DNA of 64,000 nt from assembly GCA_022661535.1 (NCBI GenBank), contig JAKULF010000006.1:558001-622000 (forward strand). The letters are read 5' to 3'. The notes below the pieces were generated by a model. It was not told the origin of the DNA and made no database searches. It saw only the letters and a program-made list of their open reading frames with translations. The stretch is from Eutypa lata (Eukaryota; Ascomycota; Sordariomycetes; Xylariales; Diatrypaceae). The translations under genes were made by a program, and so were the position numbers. Shown here piece by piece: positions 12,916 to 25,013 of the stretch (the stretch's first letter is position 1; every line of letters begins with the position of its first letter).

Positions 12916-15877
12916 ATGTATTCCACCCACCAGCCTAACGGCGCTGAGGGTGCGACCATCAATCCCGCGACAATCAACCCTGCCGCTCTTAACTCTGGTA
13001 AGTCAGGCTTCTTCTTCTTGTCTTGTCTATTTAAATATCGCACCCGCGCATCCGCGCATCTACGCGCCCAAGTCTGGCACGCGCCCGTTCCATTTTTTGT
13101 ATACAGAAATCAATCCTTTTTCTGTTCCCATCTACATTAAGGCACCCTCCCCTCCCTTCTCTCTATCACCATCCGTACTGGCCGGGGCTAGTGATCGTCA
13201 TTTGGACGACCGCCACCAGGATCAACGACAGCGACAAGGACATCAACAGCAACAAGATTGCAATATAATGGATTATAAATCGGCAACGGATTTGGCTTTT
13301 GGGGATGCGCGTTGTTTTAGGTTTCAACGGAACTCTCCAATTACCTAGGTAATTAGGCAGGATGATAGTCGTCGGCGTCATGATTCCGACTTAGCATCAT
13401 TTTACGAAATGTAATGCGATGCGCCTGACGCTCCGGCTCCACCTCCACCACTATGTGATCTGAGCGTTTCGCAATCGCCCATCGCTTTGAGCCTTCTGGT
13501 TTCGAGGGAATCTCGTCGTCGCAATGGTCCTTCACATGAACATATACCCGGCCCGAACCTTATGAACTGCGCAACCGCGGCTTTTTCGGAATTGTTTTTG
13601 TGCCACTTGAAATAAAAGCCACTCATCTTCTTGTGCACAATTATTGACTTTTGGATTTGTATAGAATTGTTGAATCCAACCTCGCGAGGCCTCAAACGGA
13701 GTCGCTCACCAGACACCTCGTACCACGACGTGCCATCTGGGGCGCCTGGAGACGATGGTAAGTTTGAAATGAATGGGTGAAGGAGGTTCAGCTTAGCTTA
13801 GCTCTTGTTTCTTTTGTGTGTACCTTCGCATCGCATCGCTGTCTGTCGTCGGGAATACAATACCCACATAACTCACGCGTACATGCTTTGCGTACACTTA
13901 CGTACATACGTACATCCGTGGCGCGCATATATCGTGTTCACGTTACATTTCGTGTTGCCGTACGACAGCGTCAGCCCTGCGAGAGAGTACCAAATAGAGG
14001 ACAGACAGATAACTTGCAACATTGGCTAACCAGAGCTACTTATCGTATCCACAGATTCAAAGCAACAACGAAAGCGCGGCCGACCCATGAAAGCAGCACG
14101 ATTGCCCGGAAATATCACCCACGCATCGCCTACTCAGAATCCTCTTCCGCTTCCACCCGTACAGATGTCCCAACCAATATTGCCACCGCATACTCCGCAG
14201 TCTCAGAATACCTCGCTGCCCCCTCAGCAGCAAGTCGGCAATTACACTCCAGCCCCCGCTCCCGCTCCCACTCCAACGCAGGCCTCGCCCCCACCAAAGA
14301 CAACTCCGACCAAAACAACGCTGAAAGCACTACCAACCGTGCGCGATCATACTACTGACCAGCTTGGCCCAGGTGGAGACGAGTACATCCCTCGCGAGAC
14401 GGATGAGGCTGGTGAGAAGAAGGTTATGCTGAATGGTCAACTACTTGGTGGTCGTGAATACAGATGCAGAACATTCCTGGTGCCTAATCGCGGTGATAAG
14501 CTTTTCATGCTAGCTACGGAATGTGCTCGAGTGCTTGGTTATAGGGATTCCTATCTTCTATTCAACAAAAACAGGTCCCTGTTTAAGATCATCGCCAATC
14601 AAACAGAGAAGGACGATCTTGTTGCGCAGGAGATTCTACCGTTTTCTTACCGGTCGAGACAAATCGCCATTGTTACCGCAAGGTCAATGTTTCGACAATT
14701 CGGGAGCAGGGTAATCGTCAACGGTCGTAGAGTGCGTGACGACTATTGGGAGGGCAAGGCCCGTAAGCAAGGATTTACCGAAGCTGATCTAGCCGGAGAA
14801 AAAAGGCCGGGCGCGTCCAAGGCGAGAGATGCCGCTGAAGCTGCTAACAATGCTGCTCCACCGTTCGCTGCAGGTCCGCAGGGGGAAATTGTCTATACCA
14901 ACACTCCGCAGTACCCTGGTGGTCCCCAACCCCCGCTTGTCCAACCAGGTATGCTAGGATTGCCGCCAGGAACCTCGACGAGAATGCCTATGATAACAGC
15001 AGGACCAGATCTAACCGATACGAGGCCCCGTGATTACAGTACCACCTTTATGAAGGGCGGCCCCAGACAAGAGATTACCGGCCAGGCTTACCAGGATCGA
15101 ACCCAGCCTACCCCTATGTCCGAGATCAACCAACATGCGCATCAGGCTGCCGAGTTCAACCGGACTATTAATCAACAAAGAGATATGCGAACTGACTACA
15201 TGCAAAACCTCTGGCGAAGGCCCCACGAACAGCCAGCTACGAGTCAGCCTATCGGAAACGAACCAGCACTACCAACGTCGTCGAGACCCGGACAGTCGCC
15301 TCATGCTACCACGGTGAGCATGCCACCTTCGAACATAATTCCGAACCAGAGCCCCCAGATGATGATGACGGCCGCACCATATTCGCAACCAATCCATTCC
15401 CAACAGCCGATTGGCCAAGGGCCGATGCGAGGGATGCCACAACCCTCTTCCCAGAAACAGACCAGACCATCGAGTATACAGCCTGGCACTACTGGCAGCA
15501 TGCCCCAGAGTGCGCCAACGTATAATTACGGCTCGTCGAACCAGATGTGGGGCACTCCGCAAACGCCACAGACTCCTCAGCATTACTCCAGCTACACTAC
15601 CCAAGCACAGCACTCGCCTCATCCTCAGCAGTCTCCGGCTCCCCAACTTCGTCATCAGGGTAGCAACCCTCAGATGCAGCAGGGAACCATGCAATATCCT
15701 GGTATGCAAACCCTTGGACAAAGCTATCAAACCCCTGGGCAGAGCATGTATCCTCCCGAACAGACGCCCAGGCAGTTCATGCCACAGAACCCAGGAACAG
15801 GGCCTGCCGTCACTCAAGCCTGGTCTACTCCGCAGACATCGTCTGGTGGAAACTGGTGGGCGAGCTCAGGCCAATAA
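12916..15877 (+). CDS. RSC7: Chromatin remodelling complex subunit Rsc7/Swp82 family
   Basis: Subunit of the ATP-dependent RSC/SWI-SNF type nucleosome remodelling complexes in the nucleus. Exons: 12916-12997, 13665-13757 and 14055-15877, giving 665 residues. Splice sites GTAAGT/ATAG and GTAAGT/ACAG keep one frame. Exon 1 encodes MYSTHQPNGAEG; exon 2 carries a basic, Ser/Pro-rich piece (GLKRSRSPDTS); exon 3 opens with an AT-hook-like KRGRPMK. The Rsc7/Swp82 core lies at about residues 165-305, with YRCRTFLVPNRGDKLFMLAT, ECARVLGYRDSYLLF and a conserved ITARSMFRQFG-like block (here VTARSMFRQFG). The remaining 350 residues are Pro/Gln/Met/Ser-rich low complexity, usual for fungal members. The open frame alone would start at Met70 (14087), but the upstream exons are supported by clean splice sites and preserved phase. 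The first intron (667 nt) and second (297 nt) are long for a filamentous ascomycete. Confidence 0.9.
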
Positions 15878-18225
15878 GCTCTGACAGATTTCACATGAAC
15901 TGGTACTGCTCGGGAAAGTTGGAAGCAGAATTTCTGTTAATCCTACTTTGTTTATTTAAATTAATTTCCTGCCCGCATTCTTGCAATGCCTAGTCGATTC
16001 GGATTTAGGCAGTTGAGACACTACTCTACTCTACTTACCATGGATGGCCTCTTCCCCACGGGTAACCCAGGCCTGGATAGGATATAGAGGAGTCGGAGAG
16101 AACAGTCGACGCATATCAGTGGCGTTTACATATTCACATTCGTTCGGAGGGTATTTGGATTGATTCCGCACTTGACAGGTTTCAAAGACTGGCGGAGAGC
16201 GAGCGTTTTTTTCCTACTGGCCTGCGAATCTCAACAGCATTTGCATACACGAATTGATACCACTTCCGCAAGACCTTCATCTGTTCCAACTTAATTTTTC
16301 AGCATACCTCGAATATTTCATTCTATTTTCTTCTTTTCTTCTTCATCTACGGAGCTTCTAGAGTCAACGCTATTATACCCTCGTTTCCATGGCTCAGGAG
16401 CCAGCAACCTCAGATGGACGACGACTCTAGATTCCCAATTATCTGTCTTCGGATTGAGATTTTTGGGACACGGATTTTCAGTTGCATGCTAATCTATCAG
16501 CACGAAATGAATTGTTAAGGCGTCGGGCTCTTCACCACGACGTCTAGGTTCAAGGAGTTCACCATGTCTCGGTGAATGAGAATGACAATGATCGTGCTAC
16601 AAATGGCCATTTGTCTCCATTGCTGGATTCGCCTAACGCCCATCTCTATTCACGACTCGGGACAAGAGACTTGATAGGGCTCACTCAACCCTAGCCTAGT
16701 CCACCAAGCTTGTTGCAATAATACATGGCGCTAGCTCAGCAATGAGAACCGCTGTTACTGGTCTCATAGGACTGATCGTCTGCTTTATTTGATTGGCTTC
16801 TGATGCTTCACCCAACTATTTTTAATCCGCTTTTTCTTTTCTCCCTTCTGGGTCTGGGAAGAATTCGTACACAGTTCGATAGCATTAACGGAGTTATTTT
16901 CATTTTCGAACACGGTATCTGGCGGGGATTTCTCTTTTTTCGGTTTGAGAATACATGCTTACATCGTCTTTATTTCCTGATGATTGAATGGGCCCCCCCT
17001 TTCAATCTGGCTACGGGCGGCCATTCCTCGACCTGTTGAATGGGTCGGGGTCTGAGGCCTTGTTTGCCCATTTTATTCTTCCTGCTGTTTTTTATTGCTG
17101 CATGCTCGAGAACCTTGTCGCGCTGGGAAACATTGGGAGGGGGGGAACAAGTTTGCATGATCAGGGATATGGGAGGCTTTGCTTGCTATTTTTATGCGGT
17201 TGTCGGTGGGCTTTATGCTTGATTTTTTTGTTAATACCCACCTTCGGGTTCATCTGTGTTTTGTAACGAAGAGGAGGTGATGGATTAACCACCCTACCTC
17301 TCGTGTCGATTTGTTTGTTGTCGTTTATTGGTGTCGAATCATACGTTCTAGTTGTTGGTTTTTGTCTTCTCCTATCCGCTGGAGTTGCGCGGAATTGTTC
17401 ACTATCTTATCTACTTGGAGGACATACGCAAACGAGACGCGCGCGCAGCAGCTGCAAAGGGTAATAAGTATTCCATCACTCTTCTTCAGCATGCATGACA
17501 TGATGAACTGGCGCCTGTTTCTTTTCCCTCGTGCACACATTCTTACTCGTAGATCTGTCGAGTCTCTTTCTGAGACGCAGATACCACATATATACATCTC
17601 TATCTACACATGTCTTACAGAAAAGGGGGCCATCGTTGAGCATTCTCACACATAAGGGACCAGTTTAGTTGTCTGTCTCCATTACGATAGTCATAGTTAG
17701 GTTCCGCCATAGCCACAACCACTTGACATTGTGTGTTGGTCTCACCCACGACACTACTATAGTCTCACGCTACGACGCCTCAACAAACCCAGCTCTTTCT
17801 TCTACAGCCAGGGTGTCAAAACTAGATCTCATACCAATGCAGCGTAGCGTCGCTCATTGTGCGCATGATGTCCATTTGCTGCGCATCTATTGCGTACCTA
17901 CCCATTCATGTATATATACAGTAGCAGTTCTGAGCATTAGTCCGAACAAGGAGATACCTGTATCACGAATCGATTACCATTTCAACGCCGCTGTCGCTGT
18001 CTTATTACTTATGTATGTATTCTTTACCATGGTGAAATACAAAGTGAATTGGGGGATTCGTGGGTAGGCAATACTACCTATCTATCTGCTTACATACTTA
18101 CTTACCTTACTTACCTCACCTTACCTAGCACTCGGTCAATGTGGTGTGATTCAATAAGCAACTATGTATGTATTCATGTATGTAAGCATGCCGAATCCCC
18201 CACGGGGTGGCTGCATATAGATACC

Positions 18226-18249
18226 TAGGTAGGTAGGTAGGTAGGTAGG
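18226..18249. repeat. (TAGG)6 microsatellite
   Basis: Six perfect TAGG units. The same unit recurs across the window, for example 28691-28704, 29832-29850, 30986-31020 and 45028-45047. Confidence 0.95.
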
Positions 18250-18780
18250 AAGGTGTGTATGGATGGGTAGTACCTAGATAGGTATGTATGTAGACACAGA
18301 GACATGCATAAGCAGAGAAGAGGCTTGAGATGTACATAGTGACAGATCTACGTTTGTAAGAAGAAAGTGAACACGAAGGGTATTATTATGCTATAGTGTT
18401 TAATAGTTCCGTCACAGTAATTATATATCTATATATAAAGGAATAACATAAAAGGGCGGGGGGTGAGGATGTAGCTACTCACATCGCGGTTAGTTAGTTA
18501 TTTCAAGAGAGTTGTAGGTATGTAGATAGTGACGTGAATGTTAAAGGCACACTGCGTCTCTCGTCTTTAACACGCTTAGCATATCTACTCTATCACATAC
18601 GTACCTAACTAACTCGCTCCGTAGATGTGCTAGTTAGTGTTGCTTCCGAGCAGATACGAACAATACCTACTACCTACATTCATCCTATCTAGGTAGTTAG
18701 ACTAAGCAAAATCCAACCGTGGGTCCCGAACCGAACCGGACCGAGCGAGCCACGTGGTGCCAACACCATTCTGGCGGTCT

Positions 18781-18800
18781 GTGTGTGTGTGTGTGTGTGT
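18781..18800. repeat. (GT)10 microsatellite
   Basis: Ten perfect GT units, followed by an ACGTACATGCATGCATAC alternating purine-pyrimidine stretch. Confidence 0.95.
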
Positions 18801-19857
18801 ACGTACATGCATGCATACATAGATACATACCTATGTCCCTCCCGTGACGTCTCAGGTATGTGCGTGAGTGAGAATGCCAGGGAACCCACCCTCCATATGT
18901 AGGCAAGTAACTAGTAAGTGCATACTTTCGGGTTCGACGACCGATCCAACATACACGCTTACTTACTTATCTACGTAGGGTAAGGGGTAACTCTATCAAC
19001 CATCAAGCAGTCAGTTAGCGGCGGGCGGCAGAGATAAAGAGGAGAACCAATACGGCGCAGCAGGATCAGTTAGTCAGTCTGTCAGTCAGCCTGGTCCCTA
19101 CATAGTTACTAGACTACCTGCTACATACTTAGGTATTCGGACTTTTTCGGGAATAGCACGGGCGGGCGTTAAAAGTGGTGGAGAATGGGATGTGATGCGA
19201 TGCGAGAGGAAGAGGAGAGGCTAACTAACGAGCTGACTGGTTGACTGGTTGTCTTTTTGGTGTGTATGTATAGGTATGTATATGCATATATAGCATGTAC
19301 CTATAGATACTTAAAGGTAAGCAGGCATTGGTATGTAAGCAAGCAATATAAGAAGTAATTGATTGGTAAGTACAATGCATAGTAGTCCGTAGGAGGATGG
19401 ATGGGGCCCTAATGTATTCGACGAGGAAGGAAGGGCAGAAGAAAGAACAAGCACGCCAGCATGGGCCTAGACCTTGAACCCCCCGTCCATCTGGCTCACT
19501 ACGTATACGAGGGGGGTCTCTGCTCGTCTCGTCTCTGGGCAGGTAGGGAGTCTGGAGTACACTGACAGTTATGTATGCATGCGTGTAAGCCGCAACGGCC
19601 GCGTAGGGCTGAGTCAGACCTTGGTGATAGGTAGTCTAGGTTGGCAGGTTGGTAGGCAGGTATTATGTAGGTAATGCCAACCCCCTCTCCCCCCATCAAT
19701 TACTATGACCAGTAGTACTGGTGGCGTATGTAGGTAGATACCAATGGAATGGAGCTGGGGATGGGGGATGGACTGGGATGCATGTGGGGATGGCGTGAAG
19801 GATGGTTAGGAATGTATTGTTGTACAAAGTTATTAATTAGTTGCTGTCGGCCTTTTC

Positions 19858-19882
19858 TTTTTTTTTTTTTTTTTTTTTTTTT
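19858..19882. repeat. Poly-T tract, 25 bases
   Basis: Twenty-five consecutive T residues, preceded by CCTTTTC and followed by GACAG. It could be the reverse-complement poly-A tail of an old retrotransposed copy, but no element body was recognised next to it; a simple homopolymer is the default reading. Confidence 0.9.
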
Positions 19883-22800
19883 GACAGAAATACACTTAGT
19901 TCGGGTAATAATTTATTTATTCGTTCGTGTTGAACCTTGATTAATATACGATTATAAATATGCCCTTTTAGATTGTATAGATTATATTAAATATATGAAA
20001 GAGCTAATTACATAAGTAACAGCAGGGAGAATCCCATCAGGCGACCCTGAGACGCGGTTCCCTCGGCAGGTAGTGAGTGTACGTACATAGTTGTGTGCAT
20101 GTGCGTGCGTGTGTACAACGTAAGCACGCGTACGACGTTGCGCCCGTCCCGACCGTTCCGGACTGCTGGGTCGAAAAGATCGGGTTTGTGCGGGCGTAAT
20201 CGGGTCGCCTTTTTTTTTTTTTCTTTTTTTTGGTTTGGAGAGGGCAGGGGGGTCTTCATGTTGCACACATACATATGTACGTACGGACTCGGGGGTTAGC
20301 TAACTACATAACTACATAACTACATAATGTGAGATATATATATTTTTAATAAGGCTTCGCCTCATTCCATGCTCACATGAGTGTGTAGATAAGTAGATAG
20401 ATATCTAGACAGTGACATAACTACACACGTAGATACATATATCTGGATACTTTATTGTAATTATCTACACTCACTGTATACGGTGGCATGCTTTCATATT
20501 TCTATGGCTCGTCTTATGTATGCGCAGGGTGAGGCTTGCTTGGTATATATTCTATTAATAGTGATTTTCTTTTCCTTGCTAGGGATAGAGCGTATTGTAT
20601 TGATCGGGACTACCTAGCATCGTACGAGATTTATAATTACGTAAGAGAATATATATGTATACTGCACTTTGCTTACCAGGAAGGCAGAAGTTGTTTTGGG
20701 CATGCTAGTAATGAAAATGAGGAACGAATAAGTTGATTATATCGGGATGGTTCGGTCGATGGTGGTGTTCATAGCTGTAGGTACAGGAGGGGGATGGCTA
20801 TGTTCCGGGGTTTAAATATGAATTGCTCCAGCTGGAGGTTCGTCTCATTTTGCCATCTATCTAGCCTAGAGATTTGTTTTGGGTTATAGACGATGAAGTT
20901 TAATAGAATCGGGGGAAAAACATCAAGACGTTAGGGGTTGTATACGAAGTTAGGAATATTATGTACAGTATAAGGTAGTTGAACTTGATAACAATGAACA
21001 TACCCATGTGAATAGCATAATAGTATTATATGATTCACAACACTTAACTTCACGCACCCAACTCACATTCGAATACATGGATACGTATAATGGTCACCAG
21101 TTAATGCCTCTGGAAATTATAAACCTACTCTAGACTGTCATATACCGCCTATCCATTTATACACTATATACTTTATCCCGAAGCATAACTAACAATGATA
21201 TGATATTATCGACACTATCGGAAGGAAGTCAATACAGCATGGCGAATAAACACGTGCATCTCCTTTCTCCCTCTGCCACCAGTATGAAAAGGAGAGAGGA
21301 TATATCAACGATGACTTAGCATATACTTATTGATATAAGTAATCCCTGGTACGTCGCTATCGACGACGATAGATCTTTATATATAGAGCCTACAGAGTTG
21401 TCGTTGGAAACTAGGTAGGGGAACCCATGCAGACTTAAATCTGCCGAGAGAGGCATTCGCAGCAGCCGCGTAACTCTCTACTGGAATCTCCCCCCCTCTC
21501 TCTCTCTAAATAAGGCATTATCTTTGTTTTGGTTTCTGGTAAGCCTGAACTTAGCACGTATATATATATATATATCTATTTTGTTTTTACTGCTTGCTTC
21601 TAGTGACATGTCAAGCTAGAGTATATTATCAGGAGGCTTAGGCTTCGAGCTATTAAGTGAAACCACGCTCGTATATCAGGAGGTCAGAACATTAATACAT
21701 TGTCTTTTCCGAAAATCATCTCTAGGAATTGATCTTTAACTTACCCCCTTCTTTCCATCGAACCTAGTTCAGACATATGATAACTTAGAAATTGTAAATG
21801 TTTTGTATGCCTCCCATCCTCACTAATAGGCTCTCGTGGCGTTTTCCATAGCCGTCCTGAACAACGAAATTCTGAACGATCTAGTTCGTAACGAGGTATA
21901 GTCTTCCTGGATCCCTGTAGTAACAGTCCTAGATCTTCTTCATGTTCTCCCGTGTTTTTATCCTCGCGCTGTTGACATTGGTTCGAGGCTGTGTCGATGT
22001 TGAGGTGGACGTACGTACCGGGCGCGAGGATGAAGACGGAATCTCTATTCGCCGACTTCTCCTTTGCCTTCTAAAATTCGCTTGTATGTCTATGACGCCG
22101 ATGCCTTTCTTGCTAATATGCGTCTAGAGGAAGTACCGCTGCGCTCGGCAGTCGATGGAGATAATATGATTAATCTCCTGAGCCACTAAGAGTCTTTCCC
22201 TGGAGGGCGGCATATCAAATCAGCAGCGAATCTTGCAATGTGGAGATGACTAGTTGAAGGGGCAGGATTTTTGGCCGCGGGGTATTCTGCTTTAACGAGG
22301 CGTATATAGCATAACTACTGGTATATAAATAAGCTTGATGCTGTTCGAGCCGCTTAATCCCAATACAAATAAGATGAAAACTGCATTTAGTGGCTGAGGC
22401 CACACCCACAGGATTGGAATTAAGATTGTAATGCAGAAGTCATTTTTTAGTGATGTCCAAGAAAAATGTGGCCTTCGTTGAATGGATCTAACATGGAATT
22501 GGAATATATGATATATAGAACGAATAGTTCGTGTGCCTAGGAACGGACATGAGGTTTTAAAGGGGCAAAGACAGAACCACGGATGATGCGGATAAGTAGG
22601 TATGTATAGCAAACGTTTTTCAAATGCCGCCATTGTATAGCCTCACGCCAGTACAGTCGTGCCTAGGATATTGTATCTTGAGCATTACTCGTTCGTGGAG
22701 ACTACGATGTCACCAGTGGGTCAGCTGGAGGCCAGGAGAAGAAAGGGGGATTCATCTGAAAAGCATTTCTGCTTGTACGTTGGGCAACTTCAGTCACTGA

Positions 22801-23789
22801 CGAGAAAAGTGATTTAGGGGTATTAAAATTCAAGACCAAGAGAAGCTTGTTATGAATAGGGGGGCTTCGTGAATAAGCCATAGGCAGCACCACAGCTATT
22901 GTTTAATTCCTGATCGTGAAGTGAAGTGTCGACTACGTCATTTAGGATATTTCACAACACCCCCAATTGCTTTCGTCTTAAAAAGTAGGCATGCCTTGCC
23001 TTCATACTTAAGAGTGTCTTCTGAATTCCAACGTGGCATCCAAACCTAATTTTGCGCCTGGTTAACCCACCCCTGATTATATGCACCTACCTACACTAGG
23101 AGACCTTGGCTATATGTGTCGTATATCAAGTGTGTCACTGAGACTTCCATCGGGCTGGGCTTCCTTACGTCTTCTCAAAGATTCTATACCTACTTAAGTA
23201 GGCACCTACATATGTTGGGCCATGATGGATGCGTTATACCAACAGATCTGAGAACCTCGGATGACTATGTGAGGCTTGGTTGTAATTCTCGTTCTCCACT
23301 TGTGGATTCGTCAGATGAAAAAGAAAGAAACCAGGTGAAATTGCTAGACAGCCTATGAAATGACCTCTATAGGAATGGTAGCACGTACAAGATGTATATT
23401 CATGGGCTAGGTACAAAAGGTGATGCAAGCCATCTACGAGTTGGGCCCTTTATAGCAACGATTTAAATATAATATTAGCTGTGCCAAAGGATGTTATTAT
23501 TGGAAAAGGACCTTTACTTTACAATATTTTCCGTCTCTTTATCCGAACGTTTATGATACCCAAGCTGCTCATAGATGTCGAGCCCGATAACTGTTCTTTG
23601 TTGTGGAAGGAGGTAGTTATTGCTTAGTCATTGTTCAACTTGTCGTGGTCTCTCCCTTTCTTCCGCTCTGCCATGGTTTTCCCGAAATAGCCGCGGGGCT
23701 GCCGATTATCAATTTAAGACCTAATAACGAAACAACCCAACATCCAGCAATCGGGCAGCTCAGCTGTTCCTAGATTCACTACAAGTGGA

Positions 23790-23871
23790 TCTCGATTGGT
23801 CTAGTGGTAAGGATACCTGCTTGTCAAAGAACAATTCGCAGGTGGCCGGGGTTCGATTCCCCGATCGAGAG
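23790..23871 (+). tRNA. tRNA-Asp (GTC) with a short intron
   Basis: A complete cloverleaf can be drawn. The acceptor stem is TCTCGAT (23790-23796) with ATCGAGA (23864-23870) plus discriminator G at 23871. The A box lies in GGTCTAGTGGTAAGGAT. The anticodon stem is CCTGC/GCAGG (23816-23820 and 23838-23842), with the GTC anticodon at 23823-23825. The T arm is GGCCGGGGTTCGATTCCCCG with an exact B box. A 10-base intron AAGAACAATT (23827-23836) sits one base 3' of the anticodon, between positions 37 and 38, the canonical eukaryotic site. The mature length would be 72 bases. A GGATTTCTTTTTTTT run just downstream (23876-23890) is the likely Pol III terminator. Confidence 0.95.
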
Positions 23872-25013
23872 CATTGGATTTCTTTTTTTTGGTCTTGTTT
23901 CGTGAAACAGAACTCGGGATTTTTTTGATAAATTAAATACTCTATCTGACTTTTCACACTCTTTTTTTTATGTTGTGGATAAAATTCCAAAATTACCTGC
24001 CGTTCTCCTTATTTTGTCTTTTCTACACCCAATATAAAACTTCCTGTCGTTGACTCCATCGAGAGAAGCGGTTAGTCAGTCACTCTCTCAAGGAGCATGC
24101 ATCGAGACAGATATCACGTTTCTCTACATATACATTAGGTAGGTAACGTCATACATACATAGAGGTAACCAAGTACTGATTAAATGATTTTGTAATGGCG
24201 ACATGAATCGCGGTATTATGTGTATATGTATATATCTAGCTGAAGACTATTATTATGTAGTATGCATGCATGCATGCACAAGCGCCTACTGAGTAAACAA
24301 TTATTGATCGACTCGGCTCTAGACCGTCCCTTGACAATAGTTCAGAGGTTGCAATGACAAACCATAGTTCTGAATCGACGTATATCAAGCCTAGATTTAC
24401 TGTTGGCTTGATTATGTTAAAACGGGAGGGAGAACGTGGGAACAAGGAGGCGTTTGTTTGGGTTCATGTTGCATTACTACCTACCTATGTACCTAGGTAG
24501 GTATCCATCTATTCATCTAGTTCTAGTTTGTAGAAGAGCCGAGGCAAGATTGTCATATACGTGAAGCAACTGATATTCCACCCATAGTTTCATTTAGGCA
24601 TGCTTGGTTAGACCTCAACTTGTATGATGCATATACATATCATAAGGAGCTTCGCTTTCCCATATTTTCCCCGTTTACGTACCTCATAACGTAGTAAGCC
24701 TCGATTCTAGGCAAGCTAAGTAGGCAAGTAGATGGACGGGCAGAGAGTATTGCATAACATAGTTTTTACGATTTCATATCTACATAATGCTAACGAAAGT
24801 TTCGCACAATCGACTTGAGTGATCTCCCAATACGCCATCCACTTTTTTTTCTTCTATTAAAAGATCCGTAACTCCTACTACCCTCCCGAACAAGCAGGCG
24901 CAAAAGAGAGATATAGAGAGGAATCCGCAGATAGAGAAAAAAGAACCGGTAGAATGTCGTATACAACACTCACTCCAAGTCGCTCCTCAAGGTCATCGTT
25001 CGTTACCAATTAA
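23872..25013. other. Intergenic region between tRNA-Asp and the NUG1 3' end
   Basis: No gene recognised. It begins with the T-rich Pol III terminator of the tRNA. An ATGCATGCATGC stretch occurs near 24260, and CTACCTATGTACCTAGGTAGGT-type repeats near 24478-24503. The last part (about 24840-25013) is the 3' flank of NUG1. Confidence 0.6.

Larger units (their letters stand above)
15878..23789. other. Gene-poor intergenic region, about 7.9 kb
   Basis: The RSC7 3' flank (AT-rich TTTATTTAAATTAATTT at about 15950 may hold the polyadenylation signals) is followed by DNA without a recognisable gene. Contents I can name are short repeats: TAGG at 18226-18249, GT at 18781-18800, a T tract at 19858-19882, ACATAACT near 20303-20327, and TA near 21560-21573. 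Open frames are all under 135 codons with no motif. Confidence 0.6.

Noticed and set aside
12304..13348. Several overlapping 60-180 codon frames upstream of and inside RSC7 intron 1
   Set aside because: They are Thr/His/Tyr/Pro-rich translations of CTAC/ACAT repeats, overlap each other in three frames and cross the RSC7 exon 1 and its donor site.
15269..15817. 182-codon antisense open frame opposite RSC7
   Set aside because: It lies wholly inside the Pro/Gln-rich RSC7 exon; its Arg/Leu/His-rich product is the complement of that low-complexity coding sequence and shows no family motif.
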